Shown: positions 16,075-25,522, counted from the stretch's first letter. The stretch: 64,000 nt of DNA from Mycolicibacterium flavescens (GCA_900637135.1 LR134353.1:1054001-1118000); one strand, 5' to 3'. Notes: generated from the letters alone by a model not told the origin. Program-made: numbers and translations.

Positions 16075-17943
16075 TCAGTTCTTCAGGATCGGCTTGAGCG
16101 CTTCGATCACCGCTGGGTCTTCGATCGTCGACGGCAACGGCTCCTCGCGGCCGTGGGCGATGCCCCGCATCGTCTTGCGCAGGATCTTTCCGGACCTCGT
16201 CTTGGGCAGCGCGGGAACGACGTCGACGAGCTTGAAACACGCTACGGCGCCGATGTTCTCGCGCACCGACTCGATGAGCTGCTCGGCAAGCCCGTCGGCC
16301 GAAGCCCCCTGCTGCAGGACGACGAAGCCGCGCGGCACCTGGCCCTTGATCTCGTCACGCACGCCGATGACCGCGCATTCGGCGACCGCCGGATGAGTGG
16401 CCAGCACGGCCTCGATGGATCCCGTCGACAACCGGTGTCCGGCGACGTTGATGACGTCGTCGATGCGGCCCATCACGAAGAGGTAGCCGTCCTCGTCGAG
16501 ATAGCCGCCGTCGCCGGTGAGGTAGTAACCCGGATGCTCCGACAGGTAGGAGGCCTTGTACCGGTCGTCGTCGCCCCACAGGGTGGGCAGGGTGCCCGGC
16601 GGAAGCGGGAGCCGGATGCAGATGTCGCCTTCCTCGTTGGCTGCGCAGGGCGAGCCGTCGACGTGCAGAATCCTGACGTCGTAGCCGGCCATCGGAACCG
16701 TCGGGGATCCCGGTTTGATCGGCATGGGTTCCAGGCCCATCGGGTTGGCGGCGATCGCCCAGCCGGTTTCCGTCTGCCACCAGTGGTCGACGACCGGGAC
16801 ACCGAGTTTCTGCGCCGACCACTCGTAGGTGTCCGGGTCGAGTCGCTCACCGGCCTGGAAGAAGTACTTCATCTTCGACAGGTCGTAGCGGCCGATGTGC
16901 GTGCCGTCGGGGTCCTCCTTTCGGATCGCACGCACGGCCGTCGGCGCGGTGAACAGTGCCTTGACCCCGTGCTCGGACGCTACCCGCCAGAACGCACCCG
17001 GATCGGGCGTGCCGATCGGCTTGCCTTCGTAGAGCACGGTCGTGGCGCCCAGCAGCAGCGGTCCGTACACGATGTAGGAGTGGCCGACCACCCAGCCGAC
17101 ATCGGATGCGGCCCAGAAGACTTCGCCGGGTTCGATGTCGTAGACGTTGCGCATGCTCCAGAGCAGCGCCACCGCATGCCCGCCGTTGTCGCGGACGATG
17201 CCTTTGGGCTTACCCGTGGTCCCGGAGGTGTACAGCACGTAGAGCGGATCGGTCGCGGCCACCGGCACGGGGTCGACGGCCGCCGCGGCCGCGACGTCCT
17301 CCCAGTCGAGGTCGCGGTCCGGAGCCAACTCACAGCGCTGCCGGTCGCGCTGCACGATGACGCAGTTGCGCGGCGGGTGCGCGGACATCTCGAGTGCGGC
17401 GTCCAGCATCGGCTTGTAGGCGACGATGCGGGACGGTTCGATACCGCAGGACGCGGAGACGACGACTTTCGGTTGCGCGTCGTCGATGCGCGCCGCGAGT
17501 TCGTGCGCGGCGAACCCGCCGAACACGACCGAGTGGATCGCCCCCAGGCGCGCACACGCCAGCATCGCGATCACCGCCTCGGGGATCATCGGCATGTAGA
17601 TCACCACGCGGTCGCCCTTGGTGACCCCGAGACCGCGCAGCCCCCCGGCGAATTTCGCTGTCGCGTCGCGTAATTCGCGGAAGGTATAGGTGCGTTGCGT
17701 CCCGGTGACCGGTGAGTCGTAGATCAGCGCGGGCTGATCGCCCCGGCCGTCGTCGACGTGTCTGTCGAGCGCGTTGGCGCACGTGTTCAGCTCACCGTCG
17801 GCGAACCACCGGTAGAACGGCGGGTTGGAGTCGTCGAGGATCTGTTTCGGCTCGCGGGTCCACGTCACCGCGCGTGCGGCATCGGCCCAGAATCCTTCTG
17901 GATCAGCGATGCTGGCGTCGAACAGCGCTCGGTATCCGGCCAT
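16075..17943 (-). CDS. prpE: Propionyl-CoA synthetase (acyl-CoA synthetase)
   Basis: Activates propionate with ATP and CoA through an acyl-adenylate. It has 622 residues, the family length. The P-loop-like motif YTSGTTGKPKG and the C-terminal catalytic lysine in KTRSGKILRKTM are present. The lysine is the usual acetylation-control site. The propionyl-type stretch VFWAASDVGWVVGHSYIVYGP and the DHWWQTETGW motif support PrpE over acetyl-CoA synthetase. No prpC, prpD or prpB gene lies nearby. It is divergent from an epoxide-hydrolase-like gene with a gap of only 40 bases. A TACCGT box six bases before the ATG suggests a leaderless mRNA. Confidence 0.92.
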   Translation of the reverse strand: MAGYRALFDASIADPEGFWADAARAVTWTREPKQILDDSNPPFYRWFADGELNTCANALDRHVDDGRGDQPALIYDSPVTGTQRTYTFRELRDATAKFAGGLRGLGVTKGDRVVIYMPMIPEAVIAMLACARLGAIHSVVFGGFAAHELAARIDDAQPKVVVSASCGIEPSRIVAYKPMLDAALEMSAHPPRNCVIVQRDRQRCELAPDRDLDWEDVAAAAAVDPVPVAATDPLYVLYTSGTTGKPKGIVRDNGGHAVALLWSMRNVYDIEPGEVFWAASDVGWVVGHSYIVYGPLLLGATTVLYEGKPIGTPDPGAFWRVASEHGVKALFTAPTAVRAIRKEDPDGTHIGRYDLSKMKYFFQAGERLDPDTYEWSAQKLGVPVVDHWWQTETGWAIAANPMGLEPMPIKPGSPTVPMAGYDVRILHVDGSPCAANEEGDICIRLPLPPGTLPTLWGDDDRYKASYLSEHPGYYLTGDGGYLDEDGYLFVMGRIDDVINVAGHRLSTGSIEAVLATHPAVAECAVIGVRDEIKGQVPRGFVVLQQGASADGLAEQLIESVRENIGAVACFKLVDVVPALPKTRSGKILRKTMRGIAHGREEPLPSTIEDPAVIEALKPILKN

Positions 17944-17949
17944 ACCGGC

Positions 17950-17955
17950 ACGGTA
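17950..17955 (-). promoter_or_regulatory. -10 box TACCGT of prpE (leaderless)
   Basis: TANNNT hexamer six bases before the prpE ATG and 16 bases from the opposing TATAGT box. Confidence 0.5.
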
Positions 17956-17971
17956 GCGCGACGGCAGTTCC

Positions 17972-17977
17972 TATAGT
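17972..17977 (+). promoter_or_regulatory. -10 box TATAGT of the alpha/beta hydrolase (leaderless)
   Basis: TANNNT hexamer six bases before the ATG at 17984. Confidence 0.55.
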
Positions 17978-17983
17978 CGCGTT

Positions 17984-18847
17984 ATGGCTTCTGCTCCTCC
18001 GCCGATCGAAGGAGTGCGCCGAACCGACGTCACCGCCCGCGGTGTGCGCTTCCACGTCACCGAGGCCGGCCCCGCCCACGGGCGCCCGGTCGTCGCGCTG
18101 CACGGGTGGCCGCAACACCATTGGGTGTACCGCGACCTCTTGGGTAACCCCCCAGCGGGACTGCGGATCATCGCGCCGGACCTGCCCGGCTACGGCTGGT
18201 CGGGTCCTGCTCCGCACCGGTGGAAGAAGGACGATGTCGCCGCCGACGTACTGGCGCTGCTCGATGCGCTGGGTCTGGACCGGGTGTTGCTGGTGGGCCA
18301 CGACTGGGGCGCGTACGTCGGGTACCGCATGGTGTTGGCGGCGCCGGAGCGTTTCGACGGCTACCTGGCGATGAACATGGCGCACCCGTGGGTGGGCCCG
18401 CGCGTCGTGGCGCCACAGCTGTGGCGGTTCTGGTACCAGGTGCCGCTTGCCACGTTCGGCGTTGCGGTGCTGCGGTACACCGGCTTTCTTGACCTGCTGT
18501 TCAAGGCCGGCTCGCAGTTGGATCCGGAGACCGCGCGGGTTTACGCCGATCGGTTCCGAGATCCGGTGGTGGCCCGCGCCGCGCGCGACACGTACCGAAG
18601 CTTCCTGCTCCGCGAGCTACCGGCCGCCGGCCGCGGGCCGAAGCCGCCGCGCGCCACCGTGCCGATCCGGTGTCTGTTCGGGCGCGATGACGCGGCTGTC
18701 CATCCGTCGCTGGCAGCGGAGGAGACGGCGGATGCCGACGACTACCGACTGGAGATGGTCGACGCCAGTCACTTCATCGTCGACGAGCGACCCGATCTGG
18801 TGCGTGAAGCGCTGATCGCCCTGGCCGAGGAAACCGCCCGGGCCTAG
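17984..18847 (+). CDS. Epoxide hydrolase-like alpha/beta hydrolase
   Basis: A 287-residue alpha/beta-fold enzyme. The oxyanion-hole motif HGWP is at residues 40-43. The nucleophile elbow is GHDWGA with Asp107, which points to the epoxide hydrolase/haloalkane dehalogenase class rather than a Ser esterase. The acid lies in FGRDDAAVHP and the base His in DASHFIVDE. No signal peptide is seen. Its stop lies six bases from the convergent kdpD stop. The substrate is unknown. Confidence 0.86.
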   Translation: MASAPPPIEGVRRTDVTARGVRFHVTEAGPAHGRPVVALHGWPQHHWVYRDLLGNPPAGLRIIAPDLPGYGWSGPAPHRWKKDDVAADVLALLDALGLDRVLLVGHDWGAYVGYRMVLAAPERFDGYLAMNMAHPWVGPRVVAPQLWRFWYQVPLATFGVAVLRYTGFLDLLFKAGSQLDPETARVYADRFRDPVVARAARDTYRSFLLRELPAAGRGPKPPRATVPIRCLFGRDDAAVHPSLAAEETADADDYRLEMVDASHFIVDERPDLVREALIALAEETARA

Positions 18848-18853
18848 TTGCCA

Positions 18854-21373
18854 TCACACCTGATCCGGCGCGGCGGGCAGGTCGATCTCGACGGTCAGGC
18901 CCCCGCCGGGGGTGTCGGAAGCCGAGATCGTTCCGCCCATCGCCTCGACGAATCCCGAGGCGACCGACAGGCCGATTCCGATGCCGATCGAGTCGTCGTC
19001 GCTGAGCCGCTGGAACGGGGCGAACACCTGCTCTTCGCTGCCTCGCGGAATACCGGGACCCTCGTCGACGACGGCGATGAGCACGCGGTCGCCCACCTGG
19101 CCCGCGGTCACCCGCACCAGGCTGCCGTCGGCGTAGCGCAGCGAGTTGTCGATCAGGTTGGCCAGGACGCGCTCCAGCAGTTCGTGGTCGGCCAGGGCCG
19201 CGTCGCAGTCGATCTCCACCTTCACCCGTTCACTGCCCGGTCGGGTGATTTCGTCTGTGTCCGCGCGAATTCCGAGCAGCGCGCGTTGGACGACGTGCTC
19301 CAGTTCGACGCGCGCCATCTGCGGTCGTACCGCGCCGGCGGCCAGGCGTGCCGAGTCCAGCAGGTTGGCCACCAGTGAGGTCAGCTGATCGACGGACTCC
19401 TCCACCGTGGCCAGGAGTTCGGCGGTGTTGTCGCCGGAGAAGTCGACGTCGCTGCTGCGGATCCGGGACGTCGCCGCCCTGGCGGCCGCGAGCGGGGTGC
19501 GCAGGTCGTGGCTGACCGCTGTGAGCAGCGCGTGCTGCAGTTTGTCCGCTTGGCCGACGACTTCGGCCTTGTTCGCCTCGGCCAACTCTCGTTGCCTGAC
19601 CAGGTTGACGGCCTGCTTGCCGACGCCGCTGAGAACGCGACGGTCGCGCGTCGTCAACGCCGGTCCGGACAACAGCATCCAGTACTCGTCGTCGCCGATC
19701 TCGACGGGCGTGTCGGCGTCGTCGACGTCGGTGCAGGGGTCGGTGCCGGTGTGGGCGAGCAGTTCGCCGGTCTTGCTTCTCACGATGCTCACGGCGCGCT
19801 GGGAGTACGTTTCGCGGACCCGCTCCAGCAGGCTGTCGAGGTCCGCTTCGTTCAGCACGCCGTCGGCGAACAGCGCCAGCAGCGTGGCTTCCTGACTGGC
19901 TCGCCGCGCTTCTCGCGCCCGTCTCGAGGCCCGGTCGACGAGGGCGGCGACCGCGACGGACAGGAGCAGCATGATCACCGTCGCGACAAAGCCGTCGCTG
20001 TCGTGCACGGAGAACGCGTTCGCCGGAGCCACCAGGAAGTAGGTGATCAGCGCTCCGGACAGGGCGGCGGCCGTGACGGCCGGAGCGAGCCCGCCGAGCA
20101 TCGCCGTGCCCAGCACCCCGATGAAGAACAGCGCGCCCGGGCCGCCGATGCGCAGGAACCCCTCCGGCAGCAGCAATGTCAGCGCGCAGACCGCGACCGG
20201 AATCGCGATAGCGGCAAGCCATGACGTGAGCCGGCGCTGTCGTGGCGAGAGCCGGGACCACGAGATGCCGGTGCTGGCCTGGTCGTGGCTGACCATGTGC
20301 ACGTCCAGACCGCCGGCCTGCTGGACGACGGCCTCGCTGATGCCCTCGTCGAACATGCGCGACAGCCGTGAACGTCGGGATGTTCCGACCACCAACTGTG
20401 TGGCGTTGATGTCGTGCGCATAGGCGATCAGAGTGGAAGCGACGTCGTCGCCGACCACCGTATGCATGGTCGCGCCCAAGCTGGCGGCCAGTTCACGCAC
20501 GGCCTTCTTCTGCTGATCCGAGATGGCCGTGAGGCCACCGCCGTCGACGATGTGCACCACTCTGAGGTCGGCGCCCGATCGGGAGGCGATGCGGGACGCC
20601 CGTCGCACCAGGACCTCAGACTCGGGGCCGCCCGTTACCGCCACCACCACACGTTCGCGGGGTGCCCATCGATCGCTGATCTTCTTGTCGGAGCGGTACT
20701 TGGCCAGCGCCGCATCGACCTGATCGGCCAGCCACAGCAGGGTCAATTGCCGTAGCGCCGTGAGGTTTTCGGGTCGGAAGTAGTTCGACAGTGCGGCATC
20801 GATGCGCTCCGGCGGGTACACGTTGCCGTGAGCGAGCCTGCGCCGCAACGCTTCCGGCGTGATGTCGACCAACTCGATCTGATCGGCGGCGCGTACTACC
20901 TCGTCGGGTATGCGGTCGGGTTCCTCGACTCCGGTGATCTGGGCGGCAAGGTCCGAAACGCTCTCCAGGTTCTGGACGTTGACGGTGGTGATCACCGTGA
21001 TGCCGGCGTTGAGCAGTTCTTCGACGTCCTGCCAACGCTTCTTGTTCTTGCTGCCCGGGGCGTTGGTGTGGGCGAAGTCGTCGACGAGCACGACCTTCGG
21101 CCGCCGCTGCATGATCGCGGTGACGTCGATCTCCTGGTGCTGGACGCCGGGTTTGCCGGGGTTCTCGACCATGCGCGCAGGTATCACCTCGATACCCGCT
21201 AGCTGCTGGCCGACCTTGCGCCGGCCGTGGGTGTCGACGACGGCGGCAACCACGTCAGTTCCGCGCTCGAGACGGCGGTGCGCCTCGGCGAGCATGGAGT
21301 AGGTCTTGCCGACACCGGGCGCCGCGCCGAGGTAGACGCGCAGGTCCCCGGTCTTTCGTCCCAGTATTCCCAT
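18854..21373 (-). CDS. kdpD: KdpD-type sensor histidine kinase, no adjacent kdpE or kdpFABC
   Basis: Membrane sensor kinase for potassium/turgor, about 839 residues. The N-terminal KdpD domain has Walker A GAAPGVGKT (residues 16-24) and VDDFAHTN. A universal-stress-like domain (VVVAVTGGPESE) follows. Next come a DUF4118 four-span region, a linker, the phospho-acceptor helix AVSHDLRTPLAAAR, and an ATPase domain with NLIDNSLRYA and DEGPGIPRG. The ATG at 21373 is chosen. It directly precedes the KdpD domain and has a TAAATT box eight bases upstream. An AAGGAGG lies about 50 bases upstream with no well spaced start. Neither the response regulator KdpE nor the KdpFABC pump is beside it. Confidence 0.93.
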   Translation of the reverse strand: MGILGRKTGDLRVYLGAAPGVGKTYSMLAEAHRRLERGTDVVAAVVDTHGRRKVGQQLAGIEVIPARMVENPGKPGVQHQEIDVTAIMQRRPKVVLVDDFAHTNAPGSKNKKRWQDVEELLNAGITVITTVNVQNLESVSDLAAQITGVEEPDRIPDEVVRAADQIELVDITPEALRRRLAHGNVYPPERIDAALSNYFRPENLTALRQLTLLWLADQVDAALAKYRSDKKISDRWAPRERVVVAVTGGPESEVLVRRASRIASRSGADLRVVHIVDGGGLTAISDQQKKAVRELAASLGATMHTVVGDDVASTLIAYAHDINATQLVVGTSRRSRLSRMFDEGISEAVVQQAGGLDVHMVSHDQASTGISWSRLSPRQRRLTSWLAAIAIPVAVCALTLLLPEGFLRIGGPGALFFIGVLGTAMLGGLAPAVTAAALSGALITYFLVAPANAFSVHDSDGFVATVIMLLLSVAVAALVDRASRRAREARRASQEATLLALFADGVLNEADLDSLLERVRETYSQRAVSIVRSKTGELLAHTGTDPCTDVDDADTPVEIGDDEYWMLLSGPALTTRDRRVLSGVGKQAVNLVRQRELAEANKAEVVGQADKLQHALLTAVSHDLRTPLAAARAATSRIRSSDVDFSGDNTAELLATVEESVDQLTSLVANLLDSARLAAGAVRPQMARVELEHVVQRALLGIRADTDEITRPGSERVKVEIDCDAALADHELLERVLANLIDNSLRYADGSLVRVTAGQVGDRVLIAVVDEGPGIPRGSEEQVFAPFQRLSDDDSIGIGIGLSVASGFVEAMGGTISASDTPGGGLTVEIDLPAAPDQV

Positions 21374-21381
21374 CGCTGACC

Positions 21382-21387
21382 AATTTA
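21382..21387 (-). promoter_or_regulatory. Possible -10 box TAAATT of kdpD
   Basis: TANNNT hexamer eight bases before the ATG at 21373, slightly further than the six-base spacing seen at other genes here. Confidence 0.35.
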
Positions 21388-21542
21388 CGTTGTGTAATGC
21401 GTGGCTCAAACCCTCCTTGTCGTCGCTGAGTGGTCGCGGCACTGTGCTCGCCGGGCCTTTGGTTCACAGTATTGCGCGAAATCACCTGTGTCTCTTTGGT
21501 TTCAGTAGTCACAAGTCGGCCTGGGTTGTCGGTGGGTGGGGT

Positions 21543-21548
21543 TAGCGT
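21543..21548 (+). promoter_or_regulatory. -10 box TAGCGT of the DUF222/HNH gene (leaderless)
   Basis: TANNNT hexamer six bases before the GTG at 21555, supporting that start over the ATG at 21570. Confidence 0.45.
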
Positions 21549-21554
21549 TGCAGT

Positions 21555-23039
21555 GTGGGATTCGAACGTATGAGCGAAGTGATCGCGGGGATGGCCGAGC
21601 AGCTGTCCGCGTTGGTCGGCGAGTCGTTCGACGCGTTGAGCACCTCTGAACAGTTGGCGCTGACAGCGCAGTGGGAGAGCTTCACCCGTGGTTCGGCGAC
21701 CGTGGGCCACCGCCTGGTGGCCGGACTCCAGCAGGCCCCGCTCGCGGAGTTGGGGGAAAACAGCGTGCCCGGGGCGTTGGCGGTGTTGCTGCGCCTTTCC
21801 AAGGCCGAGGCGCATCGGCGGGTGGCCGAGGCAAAAGAGTTGGCGCCGCGCCAGGCGATGACCGGCGAGACACTCGAACCGGTGCTGGCCCACACCGCCG
21901 CGGCTGTGGAGCAGGGCCTGGTGGGTGCCGAGCATGTGCGGGTGATCCGGCGGTTCTTTGACCAGCAGGTGCCGGCCTCGATGCCCTTTGACGTGCGCGA
22001 GGCCGCCGAAGCGCAGCTGGCGCAGCTGGCCACCAAGCACACTCCTGAGGAGTTGCGCGCGGCCGCCCAGCGGTTGGCGGCGTATTTGAACCCGGATGGG
22101 GATTTCTCCGAGGAGTTGCGCGCGGCGCAGCGCTGGTTGCGTCTGGGTCGGCAGCGCCTTGATGGGATGAGTGAGCTACGTGGACTGCTTGATCCGGCCA
22201 CGCGGGCGGCGTTGGAAGCAGTCCTGGCGGTGTGGGCGGCTCCTGGGCGCTGCCACCCCGACGGCGAAACCGAGGGTGAGGACGGTCAGCGATGTGCGGA
22301 TCAGGATCCCTCGGCGCAGGCCGATCCCTCGGCGGAGACGGTGGCCGCTGATCGGCGCACGGTTGGCCAGCGCAACCACGATGCGCTCAATGCCATGTGC
22401 CGGAAGTTGCTCGCCTCGGGCACGTTGGGCAGCAATAACGGGTTGCCGGCGACGCTGCTGATCACCACGACGTTGCAGGAACTGGAGTCGGGCACCGGGC
22501 ATGGGTTCACCGGGGGCGGGTCATTGGTGCCGATGAGCGAGGTGATCCGCCAAGCCGCTGAGGCGCATCACTATCTGGCGATCTTCGACAAGGCCACCGA
22601 AGAACCCCTCTACCTCGGGCGGGCTAACCGTTTGGCGTCCAAAGCCCAACGACTGGTGCTCTTCGCCAGGGATCGGGGCTGCACCCGGCCCGGCTGCACG
22701 GCCCCGGCTTACCACTGCCAGGCGCATCATGGGGACAATGATTGGGCCGCTGGCGGTCAGACGGACATCGACGAGCTGACTCTGGCGTGTGGCCCCGATA
22801 ATCGGCGGGTCAAACCCGGCGGCTGGCGCACCTACAAACGCAAAGACGGGCGCACCGCATGGCGTCCTCCGCCCCAGCTCGACACCGGCCAAGCCCGCGT
22901 CAACAACTACCACCACCCCAACCGCTACCTCATCCCCGACGACGGAGACGACGAGGGTGACGACGAGGGAGCCCCCGAGGACAGCGGAGAGCGTGCTGAC
23001 GACGGTGATGACCACAGCGATGATCGTGACGCCGGCTGA
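21555..23039 (+). CDS. DUF222 / HNH endonuclease-like protein (13E12 family)
   Basis: A 494-residue protein of the repeat-associated 13E12 type that is multiplied in mycobacterial genomes. The DUF222 part covers roughly the first 330 residues. An HNH-type zinc nuclease motif follows at CTRPGCTAPAYHCQAHH, with GDNDWAAGG after it. The last 35 residues are an acidic Asp/Glu/Gly tail. Its biological role is unsettled, and such genes are often treated as mobile or repeat-associated. The stop codon lies inside a 25-base direct repeat. Confidence 0.88.
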   Translation: MGFERMSEVIAGMAEQLSALVGESFDALSTSEQLALTAQWESFTRGSATVGHRLVAGLQQAPLAELGENSVPGALAVLLRLSKAEAHRRVAEAKELAPRQAMTGETLEPVLAHTAAAVEQGLVGAEHVRVIRRFFDQQVPASMPFDVREAAEAQLAQLATKHTPEELRAAAQRLAAYLNPDGDFSEELRAAQRWLRLGRQRLDGMSELRGLLDPATRAALEAVLAVWAAPGRCHPDGETEGEDGQRCADQDPSAQADPSAETVAADRRTVGQRNHDALNAMCRKLLASGTLGSNNGLPATLLITTTLQELESGTGHGFTGGGSLVPMSEVIRQAAEAHHYLAIFDKATEEPLYLGRANRLASKAQRLVLFARDRGCTRPGCTAPAYHCQAHHGDNDWAAGGQTDIDELTLACGPDNRRVKPGGWRTYKRKDGRTAWRPPPQLDTGQARVNNYHHPNRYLIPDDGDDEGDDEGAPEDSGERADDGDDHSDDRDAG

Positions 23040-23081
23040 CGGCTGCCTTTCGCCCGGCGATGATCGTGACGCCGGCTGACG
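23017..23081 (+). repeat. 25-base direct repeat, 40-base period, around the DUF222 stop
   Basis: Identical 25-mers at 23017-23041 and 23057-23081, starting GCGATGATCGTGACG. The first copy contains the TGA stop of the DUF222/HNH gene. The second is an untranslated duplicate just past it. Confidence 0.9.
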
Positions 23082-23133
23082 TGGGCGTGTGGAGCGCGCG
23101 TTTGGTCAACGCCTCGTCGGGTAGCCCGCCACC

Positions 23134-23913
23134 ATGGCTCACGGACGACCACTCGCGCTTGTGACGGGCGCTTCGAGCGGTATCGGTTTCGAGTTGGCGA
23201 AGCTGTTCGCAGACGACGGCTACGACCTCATCGTGGCCGCGGACGATGACGGCATCCACGCCAGCGCCGACAGCCTCGCCGCCGGCGGCACCGAGGTCCG
23301 CGCGGTTCAGGTCGATCTCCGCAAAGAGGACGACGTCGATCGGCTGTACGCCAGCGCCACCGAGGGCGGCCGCCGGTTGGACGCCGCCGCCCTCAATGCC
23401 GGCACCGGCGGCGGTGGCAGCCGATTTGTCGACCGTGGGCTCGAAGAAGACCTGAACATCATCGACCTCAACGTCCGGGGAACCACGCAACTGGCCAAAC
23501 TGGTGCTCGCTGACATGGTCAGCGCCAACTCGGGCAAGCTTCTGTTCACGTCGTCGATCGTGGCGATGATGCCCGGCTCGTATCAAACCATCTACAACGC
23601 CTCGAAATCGTTTGTGCAGTCGTTCGCCGAAGCGCTGCAGGACGAGTTGCGCGACACCGACGTCGTCATCACCTCGCTGATGCCCGGCCCAACCGACACC
23701 AACTTCTTCCGCCGGGTCGGCATGCTCGACACCTTGGTGGGACGCATGCCGAAGGACGACGCCCACAAGGTCGCCAAACAGGGGTACGACGCGCTGATGG
23801 AGGGGAGGAAGAAAATCGTTGCCTCATCACCACTTTCGAAAGGGCTCGGCCTGATGAACCGGTTCCTGCCCGACTCGGTGAAGGCCGCCTCCAACAGGCT
23901 GATCTCGAGGTGA
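23134..23913 (+). CDS. Short-chain dehydrogenase/reductase
   Basis: An NAD(P)-dependent oxidoreductase of 259 residues with the Rossmann motif TGASSGIG (11-18), an NAG motif, the catalytic Ser in FTSSIVAMM and YNASK as the YxxxK pair. Its final bases overlap the next gene's GTG (GTGA), so the pair is probably one operon and may act on the same compound. The substrate is unknown. Confidence 0.88.
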   Translation: MAHGRPLALVTGASSGIGFELAKLFADDGYDLIVAADDDGIHASADSLAAGGTEVRAVQVDLRKEDDVDRLYASATEGGRRLDAAALNAGTGGGGSRFVDRGLEEDLNIIDLNVRGTTQLAKLVLADMVSANSGKLLFTSSIVAMMPGSYQTIYNASKSFVQSFAEALQDELRDTDVVITSLMPGPTDTNFFRRVGMLDTLVGRMPKDDAHKVAKQGYDALMEGRKKIVASSPLSKGLGLMNRFLPDSVKAASNRLISR

Positions 23914-25505
23914 GTGTGTCGGGCTCTGCCGATGCTGTGGTAATCGGAGCCGGCCACAACGGTTTGGTCGCCGCAGCCATGCTGGCCGACGAGGGCTGGG
24001 ACGTACTGGTTCTGGAAGCGCAGGACCAGCCCGGCGGCGCGGTCAAGAGCGCCGAACTGTTTCCCGGCTATGTCAGCGACCTGTACAGCGCGTTCTACCC
24101 GCTGTCGGTGACCTCCCCGGCTCTCCAAGCCCTGCACCTCGAGGAGCACGGCCTGCGCTGGTCGCATTCACACGCGGTCGTCGGCCATGCGAGCTCGGCC
24201 GATGACGAAGACGCTCCGCTGATTTGGCGCGATCTCGACCGCACCGCAGAGGATCTCGACCGTCGCACACCCGGTGACGGCGAGCGTTGGCGCGACTTGT
24301 TCGCCCAGTGGCAGCGCATCAAGGAACCGCTGGTGGAGACGTTGTTCGCGCCGTTCCCGCCGGTGCGTGGAGCGGTCGGTCTGCTGCGTGAGCTGGGCAC
24401 CGCCGAGGCGCTTCGGTTGGCGCATCTGATGCTTCTCCCCGCAGGCGTGATGGCTGAGAAGCTGTTCGAGGGCGAGGCCGCGCGACTCCTGTTGCTGGGC
24501 AACGCAATGCACGCCGATGTTCCCATCGACGCGCCGGGCAGCGGCGTCATGGGATACATGCTGATCATGATGGCTCAGGACGGCGGCTTTCCGGTTCCGG
24601 TCGGCGGCGCCGGCCAACTGACCGCAGCGCTGGTGAACCGGGCGACGTCTGCGGGCGCCCGCATCCAGTGCGGACAGCAGGTCGACCGGATCGACGTCCG
24701 TGGCCGACGCGCGGTGTCCGTTCACACCTCCGGCGGCGAGACCGTCCGAGTGCGTCGGGCGGTGATCGCCGATACCTCGGCGCCGATGCTGTACCGCGAC
24801 CTGCTCCCGGCCGACGCACTCCCCGAATCCGTGCTGCAGAGCATCGACCGGTTCGTCTGGGACACACCGGTGTTGAAGATCAACTACGCCCTCGACGCGC
24901 CGATCCCATGGCGTTCGCAGAGTCTGAACGATGCGGGCACGGTACATCTCGGCGCCGACCACGACGGCCTGATCCGGTGGATGGCCGACCTCAACACCGG
25001 CACCGTGCCGCTGCATCCGTTCCTTCTGTTCGGGCAGATGACCACCGCCGATCCGAGCCGGTCGCCAGCAGGCACCGAAAGCGCCTGGGCGTACACACAT
25101 CTGCCGCGAGGCGTCGCCGATGACGCCTCCGCCGATCAGCTGTCGGCGGCGGTGGACGTGGTGTTGGAGAAGCATGCGCCCGGGTTCAGCGATCACATCG
25201 TCGGCAAGACGATTCAGCGGCCGTCGGACCTGGAGGCCAGCGACGCGAATCTGCATGCCGGTGCGGTGAACGGCGGGACATCACAACTGTTCCAGCAGTT
25301 GATCTTCCGACCGTTCCCGGGTTTCGGCGGCGCGGAGACGCCGGTCGAGAACGTCTTCCTCGGCAGCGCGGGCGCGTCCCCGGGCGGGGGAGTGCACGGT
25401 GTGTGCGGCCGCAACGCCGCACATGCCGCACTGGCCGCCGCCGGGAGACTGGGTTGGCCGCGCCGACAACTCAACCGCGCGATCCTGTCACTGATGACGC
25501 GATGA
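23910..25505 (+). CDS. FAD-dependent phytoene-dehydrogenase-like oxidoreductase
   Basis: A 531-residue flavoprotein of the CrtI/amine-oxidase type. The FAD-binding motif VVIGAGHNGLVAA opens the protein, followed by LEAQDQPGGAVKS. A C-terminal motif GGGVHGVCGRNAA matches the second FAD contact of the family. It starts at a GTG overlapping the SDR stop. No carotenoid gene lies nearby, so a lipid or other hydrophobic substrate is more likely than phytoene. Confidence 0.87.
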   Translation: MSVSGSADAVVIGAGHNGLVAAAMLADEGWDVLVLEAQDQPGGAVKSAELFPGYVSDLYSAFYPLSVTSPALQALHLEEHGLRWSHSHAVVGHASSADDEDAPLIWRDLDRTAEDLDRRTPGDGERWRDLFAQWQRIKEPLVETLFAPFPPVRGAVGLLRELGTAEALRLAHLMLLPAGVMAEKLFEGEAARLLLLGNAMHADVPIDAPGSGVMGYMLIMMAQDGGFPVPVGGAGQLTAALVNRATSAGARIQCGQQVDRIDVRGRRAVSVHTSGGETVRVRRAVIADTSAPMLYRDLLPADALPESVLQSIDRFVWDTPVLKINYALDAPIPWRSQSLNDAGTVHLGADHDGLIRWMADLNTGTVPLHPFLLFGQMTTADPSRSPAGTESAWAYTHLPRGVADDASADQLSAAVDVVLEKHAPGFSDHIVGKTIQRPSDLEASDANLHAGAVNGGTSQLFQQLIFRPFPGFGGAETPVENVFLGSAGASPGGGVHGVCGRNAAHAALAAAGRLGWPRRQLNRAILSLMTR

Positions 25506-25522
25506 GCCGCGCCAGGTGAGGG

